Of a stretch of DNA of 9,973 nucleotides, positions 5,125 to 9,973 are shown in pieces; the first letter of the stretch is position 1, and each line of letters begins with the position of its first letter. The stretch is taken from positions 1 to 9,973 of the forward strand of contig HF992640.1 in the NCBI GenBank assembly GCA_000436695.1, given 5' to 3'. This DNA comes from Prevotella sp. CAG:1185 (GTDB lineage Bacteria; Bacteroidota; Bacteroidia; Bacteroidales; Bacteroidaceae). The translations under genes were made by a program, and so were the position numbers. The notes under the pieces are model-generated. The model was not told the DNA's origin, ran no database searches, and worked only from the letters and a program-made list of their open reading frames with translations.

Positions 5125-5155
5125 CAAAGATAAATATAAATTCTGAATTGACAAA
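5125..5155 (-). promoter_or_regulatory. tRNA-Leu promoter
   Basis: On the minus strand TTTG (plus 5152-5155), a 19-bp spacer and TATCTTTG (plus 5125-5132) give a full match to the Bacteroidetes consensus, 13 bases before the tRNA 5' end. Confidence 0.88.
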
Positions 5156-5180
5156 TTTTTAATTGAAAAAACTTAAAATA

Positions 5181-5212
5181 ATTGGTTATACAGACAATAA
5201 TGCGTATCTTCG
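5181..5212 (+). promoter_or_regulatory. Probable manC promoter
   Basis: ATTG (5181-5184) and TATCTTCG (5205-5212) are separated by 20 bp, with one mismatch in each box. The position supports the ATG at 5239 as the start, because the upstream ATG at 5200 would lie before the transcription start. It is divergent from, and close to, the tRNA promoter. Confidence 0.5.
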
Positions 5213-5238
5213 TATTCGTAAAACAATCTGTAAACGCA

Positions 5239-6330
5239 ATGTGTGTGAATAAAAATAATTATTGCCTTATTTTGGCTGGCGGCAAGGGGCGCCGCCTGTG
5301 GCCTTGCAGTCGTGAGGACCGTCCCAAGCAGTTTTTGGATTTCTTTTCAACCGGACGCACGCTTCTTCAGCAGACTTACGACCGTATGTCGGGATTTATT
5401 CCCGCAGAGAACATCTATATCAGTACTAACCATATCTATTATGACCTTGTTCGTGAGCAGTTGCCCGACCTGCCCGAAGGACATATCCTGAGTGAGCCGA
5501 TATTCAGAAATACGGCTCCGAGTGTGGCGTGGGCCACATATCGCATTCTTCATATCAACCGCGATGCGCGTCTTGTTGTGGTGCCGTCGGATCAGGCTGT
5601 GTTCAAGGAAGATGTGTTCAAGGAGGATGTCCTTAACGGACTTGACTTTGTCGGAGCTAACGACAGTCTGCTGACGATGGGCGTAAGGCCTACACGTCCG
5701 GAGCCGGGTTACGGCTACATTCAGACAGGCGAGCCTTCTGAGCGCGACGATGTGTTTAAGGTAAAGTCGTTCACGGAGAAGCCCGACCGCGAGTTTGCAC
5801 GTATGTTCATGGAGAGCGGCGAGTTTTATTGGAACACAGGTCTGTTCCTGTCGAATGTAACTTATCTGTGTGAGTGCCTCAAGCGTATTTTCCCGCCGGT
5901 GCTGAGAAAGTTTGAAGAGTCGGAAACGGAGTACAGCATGGAGCGCGAACTCGAATTTGTCAAGGAGAATTTCCCGTCGTATCCGAATCTTTCTATCGAT
6001 TACGGTATTCTCGAGAAGAACGACAATGTTTATGTGATGATATGCGATTTCGGCTGGGCCGACCTTGGCATGTGGCATTCAATATATGAGAGTATGAGCA
6101 AGGGCGAGGGTGATAATGTGGTTATCGGCTCGCGCGTGATTATTGAAGACAGCCATAATAATATAATAAAGCTGCCTGACGACCACATGAGCATAATCAA
6201 CGGGCTCGACGGATATATCGTTGCCGAGAAGGGCAACGTGCTGCTCATATGCAAGAAGGAGGATTCGTCGGCACTTATACGCAAGTATGTTAACGAAGTT
6301 CAGGTCAAGTATGGCGACGAGTATATTTAG
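5239..6330 (+). CDS. manC: Mannose-1-phosphate guanylyltransferase
   Basis: Makes GDP-mannose from mannose-1-phosphate and GTP, feeding GDP-fucose and mannose for capsule, O-antigen and glycoprotein sugars in the cytoplasm. The start at 5239 gives 363 residues, close to the family length. The N-terminus carries the nucleotidyltransferase signature LAGGKGRRLWP (residues 12-22) with PKQF following (29-32). The family motif FTEKP is at residues 178-182, then YWNTGLFL, and DFGWADLGMW near the end of the catalytic domain. It is the short, single-domain form without the fused isomerase domain. A 15-bp near-perfect duplication (5599-5613 and 5614-5628) encodes FKEDV twice in a variable loop. It converges with the HIT gene, and both share the terminator at 6351-6412. 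Codon use is much more GC-rich than the element to the left. Confidence 0.95.
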   Translation: MCVNKNNYCLILAGGKGRRLWPCSREDRPKQFLDFFSTGRTLLQQTYDRMSGFIPAENIYISTNHIYYDLVREQLPDLPEGHILSEPIFRNTAPSVAWATYRILHINRDARLVVVPSDQAVFKEDVFKEDVLNGLDFVGANDSLLTMGVRPTRPEPGYGYIQTGEPSERDDVFKVKSFTEKPDREFARMFMESGEFYWNTGLFLSNVTYLCECLKRIFPPVLRKFEESETEYSMERELEFVKENFPSYPNLSIDYGILEKNDNVYVMICDFGWADLGMWHSIYESMSKGEGDNVVIGSRVIIEDSHNNIIKLPDDHMSIINGLDGYIVAEKGNVLLICKKEDSSALIRKYVNEVQVKYGDEYI

Positions 6331-6350
6331 CCGTGCTGTCTTGCTGAAAT

Positions 6351-6412
6351 AAAAAAGAGCGGGTAACTTAGGGCTTGGCAATGCCGGCCGTTGTTACTCG
6401 CTCTTATGTTTT
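6351..6412. terminator. Bidirectional terminator between manC and the HIT gene
   Basis: Arms AAGAGCGGGTAAC (6355-6367) and GTTACTCGCTCTT (6393-6405) pair with one G-U wobble. A run of A precedes the left arm and a run of T follows the right arm, so it works in both directions. That suits the two convergent genes. Confidence 0.85.
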
Positions 6413-6446
6413 TTGTGCCATCTTTGCGGCGTGCCGTGTTCAGGCT

Positions 6447-6842
6447 TTATTCGCAGAAAGCGGCATATATTTTGTCTGCAGCTTCTTTAAACTCCTGCTC
6501 AGTCAGTTTTAGTTTCGGGTTAGAGAAGAGCATGTCTTTTTCAGTCTGCATGGGCACGAGGTGTATGTGTGCGTGAGCCACTTCGAGTCCGAGTACAGCC
6601 ATGCCCACTTTACGGCATGGAAAAGCTTTCTTAATGGCTACTGCAACTTTCTTGGCAAACACCATCATCTCGGCTATCTCATCGTCGCTGAGGTCGAAGA
6701 AGTAGTCTACCTCACGGCGCGGTATCACCAGCGTGTGACCTTTAGCCAGCGGATTGATGTCAAGAAATGCGTAGAACTTGTCGTTTTCGGCACATTTGTA
6801 GCTGGGTATTTCGCCTGCAGCTATCTTTGAGAATATATCCAT
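6447..6842 (-). CDS. HIT-family protein (Hint-like nucleotide hydrolase)
   Basis: A 131-residue histidine-triad protein of the Hint branch, whose members hydrolyse purine nucleoside phosphoramidates and related adenylates in the cytoplasm. The fold starts with IFSKIAAGEIPSYK (residues 3-16), has FLDINPLAKGHTLVIPR (26-42) and ends with the catalytic triad motif HAHIH (His90, His92, His94) before LVPM. The middle His of the triad is the expected nucleophile. The length is normal for the family. It lies 132 bases downstream of greA on the same strand and no clear promoter is visible between them, so co-transcription with greA is possible. The Bacteroidetes greA-HIT gene order is one I recall as common. 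The physiological substrate cannot be stated. Confidence 0.93.
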   Translation of the reverse strand: MDIFSKIAAGEIPSYKCAENDKFYAFLDINPLAKGHTLVIPRREVDYFFDLSDDEIAEMMVFAKKVAVAIKKAFPCRKVGMAVLGLEVAHAHIHLVPMQTEKDMLFSNPKLKLTEQEFKEAADKIYAAFCE

Positions 6843-6870
6843 GATGTTATGTTTTTATGTTATTGTATTG

Positions 6871-6953
6871 TAAGGTCCTTAGGGCTTATGAATGTCGTGT
6901 GTAATGAGGCTTCAGTGTCAGGAGTCTTTGGCTTGCCTGCCTTAAAGCCTCAT
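6871..6953 (-). repeat. Inverted repeats between greA and the HIT gene
   Basis: Arms ATGAGGCTT (6904-6912) and AAGCCTCAT (6945-6953) can form a 9-bp hairpin with a long loop, and TAAGGTCCTTA (6871-6881) is a second palindrome. Neither is followed by a T run on the minus strand, so classical termination is doubtful. They may stabilise or process a greA-HIT transcript. Confidence 0.4.
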
Positions 6954-6974
6954 GACCTTGACCTCTCATGAGCT

Positions 6975-7442
6975 TTATTCTACTGAAATTTTGTCAATGC
7001 GCAGCTTGATTGTTCCGCGTGGAATCTTGATTTCCACTTCGTCGCCAACTTTCTTGTTGAGCAATCCTTGTGCGATAGGGGTCTTTATTGATATTTTGCC
7101 TTCGCGCAGGTTAGCTTCGCTCTCGCTTACGATGGTGTAGCTCATCTTGGCGTTGTTGGCCAGATTGGTCATTTCTACCTTTGACAGAATCTGCACGCTG
7201 TCTGTGCTCAGGCGTGATGTGTCAACGATTTTAGCCTCTGAGATTGCAAGCTTGATTTTGTTGATTTTGTCTTCCAGGTGAGCCTGTGCCTCTTTTGCCG
7301 CATCATATTCAGAGTTTTCGCTCAGGTCGCCTTTGTCTCTTGCCTCAGCAATAGCAGCTGATGCCTTTGGACGTTCGACACTTTCCAAATGTTTTAGTTC
7401 GGCTACTAACTTGTCGTAGCCTTCTTGTGACATGTAAGCCAT
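6975..7442 (-). CDS. greA: Transcription elongation factor GreA
   Basis: GreA enters the RNA polymerase secondary channel and stimulates cleavage of backtracked RNA, rescuing stalled complexes. The 155-residue length is typical. The N-terminal coiled coil contains the tip motif EARDKGDLSENSEYDAA (residues 33-49), in which Asp39 and Glu42 correspond to the acidic Mg-coordinating pair of E. coli GreA (Asp41, Glu44). The C-terminal FKBP-like domain contains SYTIVSESEAN, TPIAQGLLNKKVGDEVEI and the ending GTIKLRIDKISVE. The start MAYMSQEGYDKL matches the family. A promoter at 7568-7599 leaves a leader of roughly 120 bases with a hairpin, so expression may be controlled by early termination. The HIT gene lies downstream. 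Confidence 0.96.
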   Translation of the reverse strand: MAYMSQEGYDKLVAELKHLESVERPKASAAIAEARDKGDLSENSEYDAAKEAQAHLEDKINKIKLAISEAKIVDTSRLSTDSVQILSKVEMTNLANNAKMSYTIVSESEANLREGKISIKTPIAQGLLNKKVGDEVEIKIPRGTIKLRIDKISVE

Positions 7443-7491
7443 AATTATAGATTTTAAAAATTAATATTGTTTTTGGACAGACAAAACGAAA

Positions 7492-7521
7492 GATTCCGGC
7501 ATATCTCTCAATGTCGGAATC
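7492..7521 (-). promoter_or_regulatory. Leader hairpin of greA, possible attenuator
   Basis: Arms 7492-7502 and 7511-7521 (GATTCCG paired with CGGAATC, extended by GCAT/ATGT) make an 11-bp stem in the greA leader, 50 bases before the start codon. On the minus strand it is followed by TTTCGTTTTG, a modest U-rich tail. Early termination would release a short leader RNA. Confidence 0.55.
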
Positions 7522-7567
7522 CTTTGATCTTGCCTTTCCTTATGTTAATTCATTTTATTCTTGTTGG

Positions 7568-7599
7568 CAAAGGTAGGCTTTATTTTTCAAATCAACAAC
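7568..7599 (-). promoter_or_regulatory. greA promoter
   Basis: On the minus strand TACCTTTG (plus 7568-7575) fits the -7 consensus exactly. GTTG (plus 7596-7599) lies 20 bp upstream as a one-mismatch -33 box. It implies a greA leader of about 120 bases. Confidence 0.72.
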
Positions 7600-8111
7600 T
7601 TTTTAATGCTAAAAATAGTTAGTGAGTCATTCGTAAGCTGCTAATTTTTGTTCATTTGGCATGTGTCGTTCCTTGTGTCTTTGTTTATGTTCGGCGCGTA
7701 GCCGTATACGTTTTTATGGTTTTTGATTCTTGTTTTGGGCATGGCTGCTCTCTGTGTTGTATGGTGTTTTTCAAAGGTCTTGTTGATGACATGTTATATG
7801 ATTGATTTTCAAAACGTTATGCCAAACTTCATAAGCGTGGCAGTTGTTGTTTCTGAAACTCCTTTCATTGCAGGTGGGAAGATGTCTTTTTGTGATGCTT
7901 ATTGTCGTCTTTTATGTAATGGTTGATGTTCTTTGTTTTTCGATGCCATATTAAAAATTGAAACATGTATTTTGAATTTAATATGAATTTTTATTCCTTA
8001 TGTTTACAAAATGTAATTATGGCAGGTGCGTCTTACGGGTTACTTGTCGATTTTTTTATACACTTTATGTAATTTTCCTTGTTAAAAACAGATTTTTTCC
8101 ACTTAAATTTG
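7600..8111. other. Gene-poor intergenic region upstream of the cysteine desulfidase-like gene
   Basis: About 500 bp without a credible gene. The + strand is conspicuously T-rich. One short open frame (7723-7926) has no recognisable features and unusual composition. I see no tRNA, riboswitch fold or CRISPR. The palindrome CGTATACG at 7703-7710, followed by five T, is the only notable structure. It may be decayed coding DNA or a regulatory region for the gene at 8152. Confidence 0.5.
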
Positions 8112-8119
8112 TAATTTCG
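8112..8119 (+). promoter_or_regulatory. Possible -7 box for the 8152 gene
   Basis: TAATTTCG differs by one base from TAnnTTTG and lies 32 bases before the start codon. No good -33 box is seen at the right distance, so regulation by an activator or a weak promoter is possible. Confidence 0.4.
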
Positions 8120-8151
8120 CAACTTGTAAGTATAACCTAAAAGTCTTAGTA

Positions 8152-9447
8152 ATGTTGTCAACAGAAGAAAGAAAATCTATTATTGCCCTGATACACAGTC
8201 AGGTTCTGCCTGCAATAGGCTGTACCGAGCCTATTGCCGTAGCTCTGTGTGTGGCAAAGGCCAGAGAGCTTCTCGGCACTCTTCCCGAGAGCATCGACAT
8301 AGAGCTAAGTGCCAACATCTTGAAAAACGCAATGGGAGTGGGTATACCCGGGACGGGTATGATAGGCCTGCCTATAGCCGTGGCGCTCGGAGCGCTTATC
8401 GGCCGTCCTGAGCTGGAGCTTGAAGTTCTGCAGGACTGTAACAAACAGGCCGTAGAGCGCGGCAAAGAGTATATTGCCGGCGACAGGATACACATAAGCC
8501 TGAAAGAGGATGCCCCCGACAAGTTGTATATTGCTGTGAAGTGCCGTGCCGAAGGTCATGAGGCCGAGGCCAGAATAATGCACATGCACACCAACTTTGT
8601 GTATTTGCGCAAGGATGGCGATGTAATGCTCGACAATATGGTGCCCAAGGCCGACGAGGAACATCATGAGGAGGTTGAACTGACGCTGCGCAAGGTGTAT
8701 GAGTTTGCCACTGAAACAGATATTGATGAATTGAAATTCATTCTTGACGCTAAGCGCATGGACGAGTCGGCTGCTGCAGCCGGACTGCGTGAGAACTATG
8801 GCCACACGCTTGGCAAGACCATGTGCAGCCCGCTCGGCAAGGGCATAATGGGCGACAGTATTTTCTCAAAGATACTTTCGGCAACGAGCTGTGCCTGCGA
8901 CGCACGCATGGCGGGAGCCATGGTGCCCGTGATGAGCAACAGCGGCAGCGGCAACCAGGGCATCTGCACAACAATGCCCGTTGTTGTGTTTGCTGAGGAG
9001 AATCACAACACTGAGGAAGAAACCATACGCGCACTTATCATAAGTAACCTTACTGCCATATACATCAAGCAGCATCTGGGCTCGCTCTCTGCTCTCTGCG
9101 GATGCGTGGTGGCAAGTACGGGCAGCAGCTGCGGTATAACTTATCTTATGGGCGGCAGCTATGAGCAGATGTCGTATGCTGTAAAGAATATGATTGCCAA
9201 CCTTACCGGCATGATATGCGACGGAGCTAAGCCAAGCTGCGCGCTAAAGCTTACGACTGGCGTCAGCACGGCTGTGATGAGCGCAATGCTTGCCATACAG
9301 AACAAGCATGTTACATCGGTTGAGGGTATCATCGACGATGATGTAGACCAAAGTATACGCAACCTTACAGAGATAGGCAAGAGGGGCATGGACGAGACTG
9401 ATCGCTTCGTGCTTGATATAATGACACATAAAACCCAGAAAAAATAA
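8152..9447 (+). CDS. UPF0597 / L-cysteine desulfidase family protein (CyuA/YhaM-like)
   Basis: A 431-residue protein of the serine dehydratase alpha-type family UPF0597. Characterised members (archaeal MJ1025, E. coli CyuA/YhaM) are Fe-S enzymes that split L-cysteine into pyruvate, ammonia and sulfide. The N-terminal GCTEP motif holds Cys24, matching the cluster ligand near residue 25 in MJ1025. Further cysteines are Cys272 in the GNQGIC motif, Cys316, Cys318 and Cys327 in the LCGC/SSCG region, and Cys356 and Cys363 in CDGAKPSC, so candidate ligands for an Fe-S cluster are present. It is cytoplasmic, with no signal peptide. The ATG at 8152 fits the family start. Its stop overlaps the dsbD start by one base (TAATG), so they are likely an operon. 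Substrate (cysteine versus serine or other) is not certain from sequence. Confidence 0.88.
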   Translation: MLSTEERKSIIALIHSQVLPAIGCTEPIAVALCVAKARELLGTLPESIDIELSANILKNAMGVGIPGTGMIGLPIAVALGALIGRPELELEVLQDCNKQAVERGKEYIAGDRIHISLKEDAPDKLYIAVKCRAEGHEAEARIMHMHTNFVYLRKDGDVMLDNMVPKADEEHHEEVELTLRKVYEFATETDIDELKFILDAKRMDESAAAAGLRENYGHTLGKTMCSPLGKGIMGDSIFSKILSATSCACDARMAGAMVPVMSNSGSGNQGICTTMPVVVFAEENHNTEEETIRALIISNLTAIYIKQHLGSLSALCGCVVASTGSSCGITYLMGGSYEQMSYAVKNMIANLTGMICDGAKPSCALKLTTGVSTAVMSAMLAIQNKHVTSVEGIIDDDVDQSIRNLTEIGKRGMDETDRFVLDIMTHKTQKK

Positions 9448-9973
9448 TGAAACTTTTAAAATCAACATTTCTTACAGTGCTGCTCGCCATGTTCACTCTG
9501 GCTGCTGCAGCCCAGATGCAAGACCCGGTTCACTTTAAGGTGAGCCAGAAAAAAGTGTCCCCAACAGAGCTTGAAGTTATTTTTACGGGGCGGATAGACA
9601 ACGGATGGCACGTGTATTCAACCGGACTGCCCGCTGACGGCCCTATTTCTGCCTCTCTTCACACTGAAAAGGCAGAGGGAGTTAAGGCTGAAGGAAAACT
9701 GTCGCACAGGGGAAAGGAAATCAGCCAGTATGACAAGATGTTCGGCATGACTCTGCGCTATTTTGAGCATAGTGTCACTTTTGTGCAGAAATACAAGATA
9801 ACCGGTAAGACTTATAATGTCAAGGGTTATCTCGAGTATGGTGCATGTAACGATGAAAACTGTATTCCGCCTACACAGGTTGACTTCTCTTTCAAGGGTG
9901 AAGGACCTGCCGATGCTCCTGAGGCAGAGGAAACCGAGGAGACTGAGGCTGCCGACACCGTGGCTGCCGCACC
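9447..9973 (+). CDS. dsbD: DsbD-family thiol:disulfide interchange protein, N-terminal part (runs off window)
   Basis: DsbD proteins carry electrons from cytoplasmic thioredoxin across the inner membrane to periplasmic thiol proteins. The visible part has a signal peptide (basic KLLKS, then a hydrophobic stretch to residue 21, likely cleaved after Ala22 before QMQ), and then the periplasmic immunoglobulin-like N-domain with GWHVYST (residues 53-59). Its redox pair Cys134 and Cys139 lies in the ACNDENCIPP motif, equivalent to Cys103/Cys109 of E. coli DsbD but with four residues between instead of five, as I recall in Bacteroidetes homologues. An acidic Glu/Ala-rich linker follows near the window end. 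The transmembrane and thioredoxin domains should lie beyond it. The ATG overlaps the stop of the upstream gene by one base, implying translational coupling. Confidence 0.9.
   Translation, partial: MKLLKSTFLTVLLAMFTLAAAAQMQDPVHFKVSQKKVSPTELEVIFTGRIDNGWHVYSTGLPADGPISASLHTEKAEGVKAEGKLSHRGKEISQYDKMFGMTLRYFEHSVTFVQKYKITGKTYNVKGYLEYGACNDENCIPPTQVDFSFKGEGPADAPEAEETEETEAADTVAAA

Noticed and set aside
4920..5154. Two minus-strand open frames, one beginning MAESVDALVSNTSG
   Set aside because: They are translations of the tRNA-Leu gene and its flanks. This kind of peptide is a known annotation artefact of leucine tRNAs.
5182..5238. Earlier manC starts (TTG at 5182 and ATG at 5200)
   Set aside because: The likely promoter boxes overlap these codons, and family members start with the NKNNYC segment reached from the ATG at 5239.
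5599..5628. 15-bp tandem duplication in manC as sign of damage
   Set aside because: It keeps the frame and lies in a region where the family varies, with a fitting F-x-x-x-V pattern, so the gene appears intact.
5347..6078. 243-residue open frame antisense to manC
   Set aside because: It lies wholly within manC, which has clear family motifs. The antisense protein is His/Arg/Leu-rich without any motif, as expected for a codon-bias shadow.
6904..6953. Hairpin after greA as an intrinsic terminator
   Set aside because: The loop is long and no T run follows on the minus strand, so it is listed only as an inverted repeat.
7723..7926. 67-residue open frame in the intergenic region
   Set aside because: No recognisable features, no good promoter or leader, and the T-rich strand easily produces hydrophobic frames by chance.
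8305..9034. Antisense open frames opposite the desulfidase-like gene
   Set aside because: Cys/Ser/Arg-rich shadows of a well-supported conserved gene, with no promoter or family features.

Overview
The window looks like a Bacteroidales chromosome (Bacteroides/Prevotella-like) in which a small AT-rich integrated element abuts a tRNA-Leu gene. The assignment rests on Bacteroidetes-type promoters (TTTG, about 19-20 bp, TAnnTTTG) in front of several genes, scarce Shine-Dalgarno sequences, and housekeeping proteins of familiar Bacteroidales type. Base composition changes visibly at about 5030: everything to the left is A/T-rich with AT-biased codons, while the genes to the right are clearly richer in G+C.

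Positions 1 to about 5030 hold the element, all genes on the + strand. First comes the C-terminal end of a tyrosine-recombinase integrase followed closely by two unknown genes (226-792, 814-1485), closed by a strong terminator (1498-1535). A second transcription unit starts at a promoter near 1562: an excisionase-like helix-turn-helix protein, a winged-helix protein, a small unknown protein, a DUF6291-like phage-type replication protein with a possible iteron origin inside its gene, a small coiled-coil protein, an unknown 221-residue protein and a small-terminase-like protein. A last small gene (4534-4821) has its own near-perfect promoter at the element edge. The element then ends in non-coding DNA with a hairpin, an 11-bp-spaced repeat and the tRNA terminator. 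No large terminase, capsid, relaxase or conjugation gene is visible. The layout (integrase, excisionase, regulator, replication protein, TerS-like protein, cargo) suggests a compact phage satellite or minimal integrative element of roughly 6 kb, if its left end lies just before the integrase. This is inference, because the left end is outside the window.

Positions 5030 to 9973 are chromosomal backbone. tRNA-Leu(CAA) is on the minus strand with a consensus promoter. Divergent from it is manC (mannose-1-phosphate guanylyltransferase), which converges on a HIT-family nucleotide-binding protein, the two sharing a bidirectional terminator. Behind the HIT gene on the minus strand is greA, whose long leader carries a hairpin. 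A gene-poor stretch of about 700 bp follows. Then come a UPF0597/L-cysteine desulfidase-like Fe-S enzyme and, overlapping it by one base, the start of a dsbD-type thiol:disulfide reductase that runs off the window. The last two probably form an operon linking sulfur-amino-acid breakdown with envelope thiol chemistry.
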